DNA of 64,000 nucleotides from Pyramidobacter porci (GCF_009695745.1 NZ_VUNH01000003.1:223799-287798); one strand, 5' to 3'. Positions 17,621 through 27,192 are shown, counted from the first letter of the stretch. Numbers and translations: made by a program. Notes: generated by a model from the sequence alone, not told the origin.

Positions 17621-19446
17621 TGGGAATTCATCGACTGCCCGACGGGCTTTCGCGCAAAATCGCCGCCGGCGAGGTGATCGAACGGCCGCTTTCCGTCGTC
17701 AAGGAGCTGATCGAAAACAGCCTCGACGCCGGCGCGACGGCCGTCGACGTGGAACTGGGGCAGGGCGGCAAGGTGTTGATCTCCGTGAAGGACAACGGCG
17801 GCGGCATCGTCCCGGAGGAGCTGCCTCTGGCGGTGGAAAAACACGCTACCAGCAAGATCAGCAGCGAGGCAGACCTTGAGGCGATCGCCACGCTGGGGTA
17901 CCGCGGAGAAGCGCTGAGCAGCGTCTGCGCCGTCAGCCATTTCGAGCTCTACAGCCGCCGGCCCGACCTGCCCGAAGGCGCCTCGCTCCATTACGAAAAC
18001 GGCGTGCCCCGCGTCACGGCGGTACCGCTGCGTCCCGGCACGACGGTGGTCGTCAAGGATCTTTTCTATAATCTGCCGGCGCGGCGCAAGTTCCTCAAAA
18101 CGGCCGCGGCGGAGTTCCGCCGCATTTCGCGCCTGGTCCAGGACTACGCGTTCGCTTATCCTGCCGTCGCGTTCTCTTTGACTCACGACGGCAAGAGCGT
18201 CTTCAAAAGCTCGGGCGGCGGCAGCGTCGAGAAATTGCTGGCGCAGATATGGGGCGACGAGCCCGAGATCCGAGCTTCCGCTTTCGAGGCCGCGACGTCC
18301 TCCGTGCGGCTGTGGTGGCAGGACCTGGGGCCGCAGAGCCGCTTTCAGCTGGTCTCGTTCGTGAACGGACGCCGCGTCAGCGACGCGGTGATCCGGTCGG
18401 CGATCCAGGGCTTCCATTGGGCGACGCGTGGCAATTGGCTGGTCATGCTTTCGCTGCCGGCGGAAGACGTGGACGTCAACGTCCATCCGGCGAAGTCGGA
18501 GATCCTGTTCCGCCGTTCCGGGGAGGTGTACGATCTGGTCCGCAAAGCGGCGGAGCGTCTTGCCAAGGGATTTTCCGACGCGCCGATCCTTGAGCGCGGC
18601 GATCGTATGCCGTTTTCTTCGCCTCCGTTCGAGGCGCCGACAGAATCTTTTTCCGCCGGCGGGCTGGCAGCGCCGGGCGATTCCGCGGCGTGGCGCCGCC
18701 TGCCCGAGCGCGAGCCGCATCCGTTTTCGCGCATGGAGGAGCCGGTGTTTCGCGCCGCGTCGCCGAACGCGTTTGCAGCGCGAGGTTCGCAGGAAGCGAG
18801 CGGCGAGCGTCTGCCTTTCGCTTCCTATCGTCAGACCGTTTCAGTTCCGCCGTCTGGCGACATGTCTGTTGCGGAAAACGCCGCGCCGGACGGTACGATT
18901 TATCTCGCGCAGCTGCCGCAGGGCTATCTGATCTTTTCCACGCCGGACGGGCTGCTGATCGTCGATCCGCACGCCGCCCACGAGCGCGTCAATTACGAAC
19001 GGATCCTGAAGGCCTGCGCCGCTTCGCGGGGACAGGAAAAACTGATCATGCCCATTCCGCTGCCGCCGACTTTGAAGGACGAGGCGCTGGCGAACCGCGA
19101 GAAACTGAGCGAGCTGAACTTTGCGATCGACGAGGACGGTTCCCTGTCGCAGCTGCCTATGCACGCCAAAGTCGTGGGCGTTTCGCCCGTCGATCTGCTG
19201 CGCAGCGCGCTGAACGCGATCGAGGAACGCCAGGAACATTCCGACTCGCTGATCAACGTCTTCGCGACCAAAGCCTGCAAGGCTTCGGTCAAGCTGACGA
19301 CGCGCCTGGAAGCGGAGGAAGCCTATCAACTGCTGGCCGAACTGGAGCGCTGTGACCAGCCCAACGCCTGTCCTCACGGGCGGCCGACCGTGCTGCGGCT
19401 GACCGGCGGCGCTTTGGACAAGCATTTCGGGAGACTGGGGCTATGA
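17617..19446 (+). CDS. mutL: DNA mismatch repair protein MutL (endonuclease type)
   Basis: Predicted 609 aa. The GHKL ATPase domain is N-terminal (ENSLDAGA, KDNGGGI, GYRGEALSSVCAV). After a Pro/Ser/Ala-rich linker (about 335-425), the C-terminal dimerisation domain carries the nuclease motif DPHAAHERVNYE (usual DQHAx2Ex4E) plus ACKASVK and CPHGRP. The C-terminal metal-binding motifs indicate a nicking MutL, as in bacteria without MutH. The Gln-to-Pro change in DQHA is a small oddity. ATG overlaps the mutS stop; a second ATG three bases on is also possible. Confidence 0.96.
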   Translation: MMGIHRLPDGLSRKIAAGEVIERPLSVVKELIENSLDAGATAVDVELGQGGKVLISVKDNGGGIVPEELPLAVEKHATSKISSEADLEAIATLGYRGEALSSVCAVSHFELYSRRPDLPEGASLHYENGVPRVTAVPLRPGTTVVVKDLFYNLPARRKFLKTAAAEFRRISRLVQDYAFAYPAVAFSLTHDGKSVFKSSGGGSVEKLLAQIWGDEPEIRASAFEAATSSVRLWWQDLGPQSRFQLVSFVNGRRVSDAVIRSAIQGFHWATRGNWLVMLSLPAEDVDVNVHPAKSEILFRRSGEVYDLVRKAAERLAKGFSDAPILERGDRMPFSSPPFEAPTESFSAGGLAAPGDSAAWRRLPEREPHPFSRMEEPVFRAASPNAFAARGSQEASGERLPFASYRQTVSVPPSGDMSVAENAAPDGTIYLAQLPQGYLIFSTPDGLLIVDPHAAHERVNYERILKACAASRGQEKLIMPIPLPPTLKDEALANREKLSELNFAIDEDGSLSQLPMHAKVVGVSPVDLLRSALNAIEERQEHSDSLINVFATKACKASVKLTTRLEAEEAYQLLAELERCDQPNACPHGRPTVLRLTGGALDKHFGRLGL

Positions 19447-20390
19447 GCGGCGCGCAAAAGTTGCCCATCGTCGCGGTGATCGGCCCGACGGCCGTCGGCA
19501 AGACGGCCATGAGCCTCGACCTTGCCCGCGCGCTGAACGCCGAGGTGATCTCGGTGGACTCGCGGCAGGTCTATCGCTACATGGACGTGGGCACGGACAA
19601 GATCTCCCGCGAAGTGCGCCGGGAGATCCCGCACCACCTCATCGACGTCGCCGATCCCGATCAGGTCTACACGGCCTCCGATTTTGTCGTTCAGGCGGCA
19701 GACTGTGTCAAGCGGATCATGGCGCGGGGGCGGGCGCCGCTTTTCGTCGGCGGCACGCCGTTCTATTATCAGGCGCTCTTCAGCCGGCTGCTGTCCATCG
19801 ACGTGCCCACGGACGAAAAACTGCGCGCCGAACTTTTTGCCCTCGAAGCGGACGAACTTTACGGCCGGCTGAAAAATTCCGATCCCGAAAGCGCCGCCAG
19901 ACTTCATCCCCACGATAAATTCCGTGTCTCCCGGGCGCTGGAGATCTTCCTTCTTTCCGGGCGTCCGGCTTCCGAATGGTACGCGCGCGAGCGCCCGTCG
20001 GAGTCGCCTTACGACGTGCTCTATCTGGGCCTGTTCAAGCCGCGCGACATCCTTGTAAACGGCATTGAACGGCGCGTGCGCCGGCAGTTCGCTTCGGGCT
20101 ATCCCGAAGAAGTGAAGTGGCTGCTCGACAACGGTTATTCCCCCGATCTGCCGTCGATGCAGGGTTTCGGTTACAAAGAACTGACGTTGTTCCATCAGGG
20201 GCGGATGACTTTGGAAGAAGCGATCATGGGAGACGCAATCGCCACGCGGCAGTTCGCCAAAAGACAGATGACCTGGTTCAAAAAATTCGCGCCGGCCGTC
20301 TGGTGCGACCTGTCGCAGAAGACGCCGGCGGAAAACGGAAAATGGTTGATCGAACAGGCGAAAAAGCACCTTGACGAGGCTTTGCGATGA
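19443..20390 (+). CDS. miaA: tRNA dimethylallyltransferase
   Basis: Predicted 315 aa. P-loop GPTAVGKTAMSLDLA, the substrate-binding VDSRQVYRYMDVGTDK and the LFVGGTPFYYQAL segment identify MiaA, which adds a dimethylallyl group to A37 of tRNAs reading UNN codons. The prenyl donor comes from the MEP pathway, whose last enzyme IspH is the next gene. mutL-miaA linkage is widespread. Start and stop both overlap neighbours by four bases. Confidence 0.95.
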   Translation: MSGAQKLPIVAVIGPTAVGKTAMSLDLARALNAEVISVDSRQVYRYMDVGTDKISREVRREIPHHLIDVADPDQVYTASDFVVQAADCVKRIMARGRAPLFVGGTPFYYQALFSRLLSIDVPTDEKLRAELFALEADELYGRLKNSDPESAARLHPHDKFRVSRALEIFLLSGRPASEWYARERPSESPYDVLYLGLFKPRDILVNGIERRVRRQFASGYPEEVKWLLDNGYSPDLPSMQGFGYKELTLFHQGRMTLEEAIMGDAIATRQFAKRQMTWFKKFAPAVWCDLSQKTPAENGKWLIEQAKKHLDEALR

Positions 20391-21268
20391 AAGTGCTCGT
20401 CGCGGCACCGACAGGGCTGTGTTTTGGCGTCAAACGAGCGATCGGGTTTGTGGAAAAAGCGCTGACGCAGGCGGCGCCTGTTTATGCGCTCGGCAGTCCG
20501 ATCCACAATCCGCAGGAAGTCGAGCGTCTGCAAAAGATGGGATTGTGCGTCGTCCAGTCCGAGATGGAGATTCCCGCCGGTGCGGCGGCGTTTATCCGCG
20601 CCCACGGGGCGGCTCCCGGCGTGCTGGAGAATCTGAGGAAAAGAAATGTCAACGTCATCGACGGTACGTGCCCCTTCGTGCGCGCGGCACAGGATCACGC
20701 GCGGGAATTGTCCGAGGCGGGCTATCACGTTCTGATCCTCGGAAACGAGAAACATCCCGAGATCATCGGCATGCGGGGATACGTCCGCGGACCTTCGACG
20801 GTGATTTCGACGATTCCGTCACTTTTTTCCTCGACAATATTCAAATCGTCTGTTAAAATCCATAAGTTGGGATTGGTGTCTCAAACAACACAGGAAGAAA
20901 GTCTCCTCGCTGAAGTGGCCAAGGCGGCCCTCGGCGTGGCCGACGAGCTCAGGATCTACAACACCATCTGCCGTGCTACGATTGAACGCCAGCAGGCCGT
21001 AAGACGACTGGCGTCTGCGGTCGACGGCATGATCGTCATCGGCGGACATAACAGCGCCAATACCGGCAAGTTGTGTCGCATTGCGCGCGATTCGAACTGC
21101 GACGCAGTATGGATCGAGCATGCCGGTCAGCTTGACAGGAGGTGGGTGCTGGAGAAACGGGTGATTGGTATTGCGGCCGGGGCGAGTACGCCTGACTGGC
21201 TTATCGAACAACTACATAACGCGATTGATAACATCGCAGGACGTCAGGGGGATGTCAGGAATGAGTGA
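20387..21268 (+). CDS. ispH: 4-hydroxy-3-methylbut-2-enyl diphosphate reductase
   Basis: Predicted 293 aa. IspH makes IPP and DMAPP in the last MEP-pathway step with a [4Fe-4S] cluster. The three cluster Cys are seen in GLCFGVKRAI (about residue 12), DGTCPFVRAAQ (about 95) and YNTICRATIERQ (about 195). Other family patterns are GSPIHNPQEV, RAHGAAP and GGHNSANTGKL. The 3' end overlaps the rpsA start; ispH-S1 pairing, even as a fusion, is known in Clostridia. Confidence 0.95.
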   Translation: MKVLVAAPTGLCFGVKRAIGFVEKALTQAAPVYALGSPIHNPQEVERLQKMGLCVVQSEMEIPAGAAAFIRAHGAAPGVLENLRKRNVNVIDGTCPFVRAAQDHARELSEAGYHVLILGNEKHPEIIGMRGYVRGPSTVISTIPSLFSSTIFKSSVKIHKLGLVSQTTQEESLLAEVAKAALGVADELRIYNTICRATIERQQAVRRLASAVDGMIVIGGHNSANTGKLCRIARDSNCDAVWIEHAGQLDRRWVLEKRVIGIAAGASTPDWLIEQLHNAIDNIAGRQGDVRNE

Positions 21269-22817
21269 AGAAGTCAAGAACCAGGTTGAAGAAGAAAGCA
21301 TGGATATGGCCTCTCTTATGGCCCAGTACGACGCGGCTTCGGAAGAGATTGCGCGCGGCAAGGTCATCGAGGGTACGGTGGTCGAGAAAACCGACGGCGG
21401 CTGGCTTGTCGACGTGGGCTACAAGTGCGAGGGCTTCCTGCCCGAGCGCGAGTGGACGCACCACATTCTTGTCGATGACAAGGCCGCTCCCGAAATCGGC
21501 GACAAGATCGAAGTCCAGGTAACGAGCAAGCGCGACGGCGAAGAAGCTCAGCTTCTCGTCAGCCGCTGGCGCTGCGAGTTCGATCGCCGCTGGGCGGAAC
21601 TCGAGTCCAAGGCGAAGGCGAACGACGTCATCACCGTCAAGGGCATTCGCAAGGTCAAAGGCGGCTTGATGGTTAACTGCTTTAACCTCGAGGGCTTTAT
21701 CCCGATTTCGCATCTTGCCGAGGAAGGCCGCGGCGTCAATCCCGGCCGCTTCGAAGGCGAAGAGTTCCAGGTCCGTCTGCTTGAAATGGACAAGCGCAAG
21801 CGCCGCCTGGTGCTCTCCCGCAGGAGCCTGCTTGACGAGGACCTGTCCGCTAAGCGCGAGAAGTTTTACAGCGAGGTCAACGTGGGTGACGTGCTTGACG
21901 GCACGGTCAGCAGCGTGACCACCTTCGGCCTGTTCGTCAACGTCGGCCCTCTGGATGGATTGGTGCATGTCAGCGAAGTTTCCTGGCAGCGCAGCTCCAA
22001 GTCCCGCGAAACGTATAAAAAAGGCGACGCCGTCAAAGTCAAAGTCATCGGCATCGACAGGGAAAACAACAAGATCAGCCTCAGCATCCGCCAGGCTCAG
22101 GGCAATCCATGGGATACCGTGATGGAGCGCTGGCAGAAGGATCAGCAGACCAAGGGCGTCGTCACCAACGTCACCGATTTCGGCGCCTTCGTCGAAGTGG
22201 AACCCGGCATCGAGGGACTGATCCACATCGGCGACCTGAGCTGGAGCCGCATCAAGCATCCCCGCGAAGTGCTGCACAAGGGACAGGAAGTCGAGACCGT
22301 CGTGCTCGACATCGATCCCGAAAAGAAGCGCATGAGCCTGGGCTACAAGCAGCTGCACGATCCCTGGAAGGGTATCGAGGAACGCTACGCGAAGGGACAG
22401 GACATCACCGTCAAGGTCGTACGCCTGGCCGACTTCGGCGCGTTTGTCGAGATCGAGAAGGGCGTCGAAGGCTTGATCCACATCAGCCAGCTCAGCACGC
22501 ACCGCGTCGAAAAGCCGGGCGACGTGCTTCAGGAAGGCCAGGAAGTGACTGCCCGCGTTCTTGAAGTGAATCCCGCCGAGCGCCGCATCCGCCTCAGCGT
22601 CAGCGCCATCGAGGCCGGCGAGAAGGCCGCCGAGCGCGGCAAGAACGCTCCGACTCAGGGCGAAAAAGCACCCCGTCATGAAGGATCGGCCTCCAGAAGC
22701 GAAAGAGGTTCCAAGCCCCGCCACAAGCCTGAAGCCGAAAAGCTCTCCGGTTTCAGCGAGGACACCGGCGTGACGCTGGGCGACCTCTTCAGCGGCATCA
22801 ACTTCGAAGACAAGTAA
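21261..22817 (+). CDS. rpsA: 30S ribosomal protein S1 (multi-S1-domain RNA-binding protein)
   Basis: Predicted 518 aa with five or so S1 OB-fold repeats from about residue 35 to 450; the later repeats are typical (VTTFGLFVNVGPLDGLVHVSEVSW, split here as GLFVNVGPLDGLVHVSEVS; DFGAFVEVEPGIEGLIHIGD; DFGAFVEIEKGVEGLIHISQ). A basic, low-complexity tail and an acidic end (GDLFSGINFEDK) follow. ATG 21261 is preferred because AGGGGG at 21246 is well spaced; it overlaps ispH. S1 binds mRNA leaders on the 30S subunit. The gene ends in a strong terminator. Confidence 0.9.
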   Translation: MSEEVKNQVEEESMDMASLMAQYDAASEEIARGKVIEGTVVEKTDGGWLVDVGYKCEGFLPEREWTHHILVDDKAAPEIGDKIEVQVTSKRDGEEAQLLVSRWRCEFDRRWAELESKAKANDVITVKGIRKVKGGLMVNCFNLEGFIPISHLAEEGRGVNPGRFEGEEFQVRLLEMDKRKRRLVLSRRSLLDEDLSAKREKFYSEVNVGDVLDGTVSSVTTFGLFVNVGPLDGLVHVSEVSWQRSSKSRETYKKGDAVKVKVIGIDRENNKISLSIRQAQGNPWDTVMERWQKDQQTKGVVTNVTDFGAFVEVEPGIEGLIHIGDLSWSRIKHPREVLHKGQEVETVVLDIDPEKKRMSLGYKQLHDPWKGIEERYAKGQDITVKVVRLADFGAFVEIEKGVEGLIHISQLSTHRVEKPGDVLQEGQEVTARVLEVNPAERRIRLSVSAIEAGEKAAERGKNAPTQGEKAPRHEGSASRSERGSKPRHKPEAEKLSGFSEDTGVTLGDLFSGINFEDK

Positions 22818-22830
22818 GGATTTATGCAGA

Positions 22831-22862
22831 AAGAGCCATCCCGCGCAGGATGGCTCTTTTTC
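22831..22862 (+). terminator. Strong intrinsic terminator after rpsA
   Basis: AAGAGCCATCC (22831-22841) pairs perfectly with GGATGGCTCTT (22848-22858), loop CGCGCA, followed by a T-run. Confidence 0.93.
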
Positions 22863-22979
22863 GTACCGTTTTTATGGCAGCGCGTTGCGCAGAGTTTTTC
22901 GTCTGGTAAAAACAGATGCAGAAAAAACGCAAAACGGCTAGAATAGAAGCAAAATATTGTGGGAGGAACATGTGATCCA

Positions 22980-23459
22980 ATGCCGCTGAAAATCGTAGAA
23001 TTTCCCGATCCTGTTTTGAGACGGGCGACTCGGCCCGTGACCGTTTTCGACGAGGCGCTGAAGACTTTTGTGGACGAGATGACGATCGTCATGAAAGACG
23101 ACGACGGCGTCGGCATCGCCGCGCCGCAGGTCGGCGTGTCCAAAAAGGTGGCCGTGGTCTGCTTTGAGGGCGAACGCTACGTTCTGGTCAATCCCGTCAT
23201 TGTGGAAGCGACGGGAACGCAGCGGGGCGAGGAGGGCTGCCTGAGTTTTCCCGGCATCTTCGGCGAGATCGAACGCGCCGAACGCGTTGTGGTGGAGTGT
23301 CAGGACGAAACGGGCGCCAGACGCCGGCACGAGGCGGAGGGTTTTGTCGCCCGCGCGTTTCAGCACGAGATCGAGCATCTGGAAGGCAAGCTGCTGATCG
23401 ATCATTTTTCGCCGATGAAGCGGGAATTGATCCGCAAGCGCCTGATGAAGAGAAAATGA
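22980..23459 (+). CDS. def: Peptide deformylase
   Basis: Predicted 159 aa. The three metal/active-site motifs are intact: GVGIAAPQVG, EEGCLSFPG and QHEIEHLEG (HExxH). It removes the N-formyl group from new proteins and is followed by fmt, which puts that group on initiator Met-tRNA; the def stop overlaps the fmt ATG. The ATG at 22980 is chosen although the GGGAGG at 22961 is rather far (13 nt); a GTG at 22959 is the alternative. Confidence 0.95.
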   Translation: MPLKIVEFPDPVLRRATRPVTVFDEALKTFVDEMTIVMKDDDGVGIAAPQVGVSKKVAVVCFEGERYVLVNPVIVEATGTQRGEEGCLSFPGIFGEIERAERVVVECQDETGARRRHEAEGFVARAFQHEIEHLEGKLLIDHFSPMKRELIRKRLMKRK

Positions 23460-24388
23460 CGGCGAAGATCTGGTTTTTCGGGACGGGGTGTTTCGCGGCC
23501 CGCTGCCTGGAGGAAATCGCTTCGAAGTGCAGGCCGCAGCTTGTCGTGACGGCCCCGCCGAGCGTCGCCGGACGCGGGTTGAAGACGCGAAGCACGCCTG
23601 TGGAGGAAGTCGCGCTGAAACTGGAACTGCCACTTCGGCAGTCGGCTGCGGTGAATCGCGACGCGGATCTGATCCGGCTTTACGGAAGCGAGAAGCCTGA
23701 GCTGATCCTGGTGATCGACTTCGGCCAGAAGGTCGGCGAGCCGTGGCTGAACGGGCCGCGCTGCGGCTGCATCAACATCCATCCTTCGCTGCTGCCGCGC
23801 TACCGCGGCGCGGCTCCTGTGCAGCGGGCGCTGATGAACGGCGAGACGGAGACGGGGGTGTCCCTGTTCCGTCTGGTGGAGAAGATGGACGCCGGCCCGG
23901 TGTGGCTGCAGGGGCGCTGCGCGATCGGTCCCGAGGAGAACGCGGGTGAGCTGCTGGGACGCATGGCCGTGGCGGGGGCCCGCCTCTTCACGGAGAACGT
24001 CGCCTCGTTGCTGAACGAAACGGCCGCGCTGACGCCCCAGGACGAGGCGCTGGCGACGGTCGCCGCCAAAATCGACAAAAGCGAAGCGCGGCTCGATCTT
24101 GCGCTCGGCGCGCGGAAACTCCATGACCTGGTGCGGGGCCTGTGCCCGGCGCCGGGCGCGTACGTGACGTTCCGCGGCCGGCGCGTGAAAATTCTCAAAA
24201 CCCGCGTGGCGCCGCATCCTGCCGCCGGATCGGGAAAACTTTTCGCCGCGGGCGGCCGGCTGTTTCTGGGCACGCCGCAGGGCGCCCTGGAACTGCTGAC
24301 AGTCCAGCCGGAAGGAAAAAGGCCGATGGCGGCGGGCGACTGGGCGAAAGGGCTGCGCCTCGAAAAAGACGAGAAGCTCGACGCCTGA
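23456..24388 (+). CDS. fmt: Methionyl-tRNA formyltransferase
   Basis: Predicted 310 aa. The catalytic segment CINIHPSLLPRYRGAAP supplies Asn and His, and LVEKMDAGPV the Asp of the formyl-transfer site; the C-terminal OB-like domain starts near residue 205. It uses 10-formyl-THF to formylate Met-tRNA(fMet). Start overlaps the def stop (ATGA). Confidence 0.95.
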   Translation: MTAKIWFFGTGCFAARCLEEIASKCRPQLVVTAPPSVAGRGLKTRSTPVEEVALKLELPLRQSAAVNRDADLIRLYGSEKPELILVIDFGQKVGEPWLNGPRCGCINIHPSLLPRYRGAAPVQRALMNGETETGVSLFRLVEKMDAGPVWLQGRCAIGPEENAGELLGRMAVAGARLFTENVASLLNETAALTPQDEALATVAAKIDKSEARLDLALGARKLHDLVRGLCPAPGAYVTFRGRRVKILKTRVAPHPAAGSGKLFAAGGRLFLGTPQGALELLTVQPEGKRPMAAGDWAKGLRLEKDEKLDA

Positions 24389-24422
24389 GCGGGACGCCGC
24401 GATTTTGACAGGAGATCATATT

Positions 24423-24965
24423 ATGGAACGCTGTCTTTCTTCCAAACGCCTTTATGAGGGCAGGATCCTCAACCTGCGCGTCGATCAGGTGGAAGTGTCG
24501 CGAAACGGCCGCCGCGCCACGCGCGAAGTGGTCGAGCACCGCAGCGCCGTGGCCGTTCTGGCGCGCGACGGCGAAGGGCGTTTTCTGCTCGTGCGACAAT
24601 TCCGCTATCCCTTGAACGCGGAGATCGTCGAAATCCCGGCCGGGCTGATGGAGCGCGGCGAGGAACCGCTGCAGTCGGCGCAGCGGGAGCTGCGCGAGGA
24701 GACCGGCTACCGGGCCTCAAAATGGACGCCGATGCCGGCGATCTTCTCGTCGCCGGGATTTTCCGACGAGAAGCTGTTCGTCTTTCTCGCCGAGGAACTG
24801 GCGTGGGATCCTCTCCGTCCGGACGACGACGAAGACATTGCGCTGCTGCGCTTCGACGACGAACAGGCGCGCGCGCTGCTCGGCTCGAGCGATCCTCAGG
24901 ACGCGAAAACGCTGATGGCGCTGGCGTGGTACTTCGCGCGCCAAGTAATTTTTCATGAAACGTGA
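24423..24965 (+). CDS. NUDIX hydrolase, ADP-ribose pyrophosphatase type
   Basis: Predicted 180 aa. A complete NUDIX box is present (GLMERGEEPLQSAQ then RELREETGY), preceded by VRQFRYPLNAEIVEIPAG, which is the pattern of ADP-ribose pyrophosphatases (NudF-like). Such enzymes hydrolyse ADP-ribose and related sugars. ATG 24423 has AGGAG at 24411. The gene ends at a terminator and is followed by a Xer recombinase gene, a pairing seen often in Firmicutes-like genomes. Confidence 0.88.
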   Translation: MERCLSSKRLYEGRILNLRVDQVEVSRNGRRATREVVEHRSAVAVLARDGEGRFLLVRQFRYPLNAEIVEIPAGLMERGEEPLQSAQRELREETGYRASKWTPMPAIFSSPGFSDEKLFVFLAEELAWDPLRPDDDEDIALLRFDDEQARALLGSSDPQDAKTLMALAWYFARQVIFHET

Positions 24966-24971
24966 TATGAT

Positions 24972-25008
24972 AAGGACCGGCTTACGAGCCGGCCCTTATT
25001 TTTTTTGC
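24972..25008 (+). terminator. Intrinsic terminator after the NUDIX gene
   Basis: AAGGACCGGCT pairs with AGCCGGCCCTT (one mismatch), loop TACG, then TATTTTTTTT. Confidence 0.88.
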
Positions 25009-25024
25009 ATGGAGGCGAACGAGT

Positions 25025-25918
25025 ATGCCCGTATCCTTCGAAACGTCGCGCGCCGCTTTTGAGGACTACATCCTGTTGGAGCGCGGGCAGAGCAAAAACA
25101 CGGCGGAAACGTATCGCCGCGGTCTGGAGCTCTGGCGCGCCTACTGCGAAGAGGCGGGGCTGGACCCGCTCGACGTTGCTCAGGAAGTTCTCTCCAGCTT
25201 TATCCATGCGCTGAAGAACCAAGGGCGCGCCGGCTCGTCGATCCAGCTGATCGTGGCCGGCCTGAGGAGCTGGGTGAAGTTCCGCGTCCTCAACGGCGAT
25301 CTGCCGATGAACACGTGGATCCCGGTGCTGCCGGCGAAAACCAAGAAGCTCCCCAAGATCCTCACCGAAGGGGAGATCCAGCGCATCCTCGATGCCTGCG
25401 ACGGCCCCGGCTATTACGACTGCCGCGACCGCACGGCGCTGGAAACGCTGGCCAACTGCGGCGTTCGCGCCAGCGAGCTGTGCGGGCTGAAAGTCGGCTC
25501 GCTGAATCTCGACGACAAAAATCTGATCGTTCTCGGCAAAGGGAGCAAAGAACGGCAAGTCCCCTTTGCCGAAGATCTGAAAAGGCAGTTTCAGATCTAT
25601 CTGCAAAAGCGGTTGGAGTTTCTCGGCGGCGACAAAACGGAGAAAACGCTGTTCCTCTCTTCGCGCCGGGAGCCGCTGAGCCGGGTCGACCTGTGGAGGA
25701 TCGTGCAGAAGCGCGGCAAGATGGCCTCCGTTCCCGAGGAGCGCCTCTTTCCTCACGTGCTGCGCCATTCCATCGCCACGCACCTGCTGCGCCGCGGCAT
25801 GGATCTGAGGACCCTGCAGGAGTTTTTGGGGCACAGCTCCATCGCCACCACGGAGAAATATCTGCATTTCGATCTCGAACTGCGCGACGTGTACGACCGC
25901 GCCCATCCCCGCGCCTAG
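25025..25918 (+). CDS. xerD: Tyrosine recombinase of the XerC/XerD family
   Basis: Predicted 297 aa, the normal Xer length. The N-terminal SAM-like domain (about 1-95) is followed by the catalytic domain with all active residues in place: Arg in NCGVRASELCGL, Lys in GKGSKERQVPF, HxxR in HVLRHSIATHLL, the second His in GHSSIATTEKY and the Tyr nucleophile in that last motif. Chromosomal position among housekeeping genes and lack of nearby mobile DNA favour dimer resolution over phage integration. Whether it is the XerC or XerD partner is not decided. Confidence 0.85.
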   Translation: MPVSFETSRAAFEDYILLERGQSKNTAETYRRGLELWRAYCEEAGLDPLDVAQEVLSSFIHALKNQGRAGSSIQLIVAGLRSWVKFRVLNGDLPMNTWIPVLPAKTKKLPKILTEGEIQRILDACDGPGYYDCRDRTALETLANCGVRASELCGLKVGSLNLDDKNLIVLGKGSKERQVPFAEDLKRQFQIYLQKRLEFLGGDKTEKTLFLSSRREPLSRVDLWRIVQKRGKMASVPEERLFPHVLRHSIATHLLRRGMDLRTLQEFLGHSSIATTEKYLHFDLELRDVYDRAHPRA

Positions 25919-25951
25919 CGGAAATTCTGTGTGAGAAAGGAAGATCCTGTC

Positions 25952-26791
25952 ATGGAGATGAAAGAATACGCCCGTCAGGTGACGGAAGCGCTGGAAGCGA
26001 TCAAGTCGCGAGTGAACTGGGTGCCCCGGGCGGCGCTGATCCTCGGCTCCGGGCTGGGCATGCTGGCCGAAGCCGTGAAAGATCCCGTCGTCATTCCCTA
26101 CGCGGAGATTCCGCACTGGAAGACCTCGACCGCGCCCGGGCATGCCGGGCGCCTCGTCTGCGGAATGCTGTCGGGCGTGCCGGTAGTGGTCATGCAGGGA
26201 CGACTGCACTGCTACGAAGGCTACGCGCCGCAGGAGACGACCTTCCCGATCCGCGTCTTCGGCCAGTGGGGCGTCAAGACCCTGCTCGTGACCAACGCGT
26301 CCGGCGGCATCAATTACGAGTACGCCAACGGCGACATCGCCCTGATCACCGACCATATCAACCTCACCGGCATGAATCCGCTGAGAGGCACCAACAATCC
26401 CGCCTGGGGGCCGCGCTTTCCCGACATGAGCGAGCCCTACAGCCGCCGCCTGATCGCCCTGCTGGAAGAAGCCGCCCAATCGCTGGGGCTGCTGACGCGC
26501 CGCGGCGTCTACATCGGCCTGGCCGGTCCCTCGTACGAGACGCCGGCGGAGATCCGCATGGCCCGCGCCATGGGCGCCGATCTCGTCGGCATGTCAACCG
26601 TTCATGAGGTGATCGTCGCCAACCACATGGGCATGGAAGTCTGCGGCGTCTCCTGCGTCGCCAACCTGGCGGCGGGCATGCGCCCCGTCAAGCTGTCGGA
26701 AGAAGAGGTGCTCTCTGAGATGGGCCGCGCCGCCGCGCGCATTTCGGCGCTTGTGGGGAAATTTCTCGAGCTGCTGGGCGGAGCGGATTAA
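25952..26791 (+). CDS. Purine nucleoside phosphorylase, PNP-I type
   Basis: Predicted 279 aa. Family signatures: LILGSGLGMLAE, STAPGHAGRLV, LHCYEGYAPQE, TNASGGINYEY and GLAGPSYETPAEIRM. It phosphorolyses inosine/guanosine to base plus ribose-1-phosphate. ATG 25952 is preferred to a GTG at 25931 because of the AAGGA spacing. It follows the Xer gene by 33 nt and precedes a J-domain gene. Confidence 0.92.
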   Translation: MEMKEYARQVTEALEAIKSRVNWVPRAALILGSGLGMLAEAVKDPVVIPYAEIPHWKTSTAPGHAGRLVCGMLSGVPVVVMQGRLHCYEGYAPQETTFPIRVFGQWGVKTLLVTNASGGINYEYANGDIALITDHINLTGMNPLRGTNNPAWGPRFPDMSEPYSRRLIALLEEAAQSLGLLTRRGVYIGLAGPSYETPAEIRMARAMGADLVGMSTVHEVIVANHMGMEVCGVSCVANLAAGMRPVKLSEEEVLSEMGRAAARISALVGKFLELLGGAD

Positions 26792-26805
26792 GCCGGAAGG
26801 GAAAA

Positions 26806-27192
26806 ATGGGATTCCTGTTTAAGATCGTTCAGCGCCTCATCGTGCCGCTGCTCTTTTTGGCTTTCGCGCGTTCCTTCCTCGGCGACCTGTTCCGCCGCAT
26901 GGGAAATAGAAGCGCTCCGCGGCGCGACTGGCAGAGCGGCGGGGAAAGCGGGCGCGGCTTTGCGGATTCCGCCGCGCCGGGCGGCGCTTCCCGTTCCCCC
27001 TACGAAATTCTCGGCCTGCCGCGCAGCGCCGGCGACGACGAGATTCGCGCGCGCTATCGGGAACTTATCTCCAAATATCATCCCGACAAGTTCGCCGATT
27101 TGAACGACCCCGAGTTCACGCGCCTGGCGGCGCGGAAGTTCGAGCAGATCCAGGGCGCCTACGAGGAACTGAAACGCCTGCGCGGCATGTAA
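26806..27192 (+). CDS. Membrane-anchored J-domain protein
   Basis: Predicted 128 aa. A hydrophobic N-terminal segment (about residues 7-26) is followed by a Gly/Ser/Arg-rich linker and a C-terminal J domain (about 64-126) with the intact HPD motif in KYHPDKF. The J domain should stimulate a DnaK-type Hsp70 ATPase, here tethered at the inner membrane. Partner and substrate are unknown. It differs from DnaJ in having the J domain at the C-terminus and no zinc or substrate domains, more like DjlA/DnaJ-C types. Confidence 0.85.
   Translation: MGFLFKIVQRLIVPLLFLAFARSFLGDLFRRMGNRSAPRRDWQSGGESGRGFADSAAPGGASRSPYEILGLPRSAGDDEIRARYRELISKYHPDKFADLNDPEFTRLAARKFEQIQGAYEELKRLRGM

Noticed and set aside
25025..25918. 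The Xer gene as a phage or island integrase
   Set aside because: Length and motifs fit Xer, it lies among housekeeping genes with normal composition, and no attachment site or cargo is seen.
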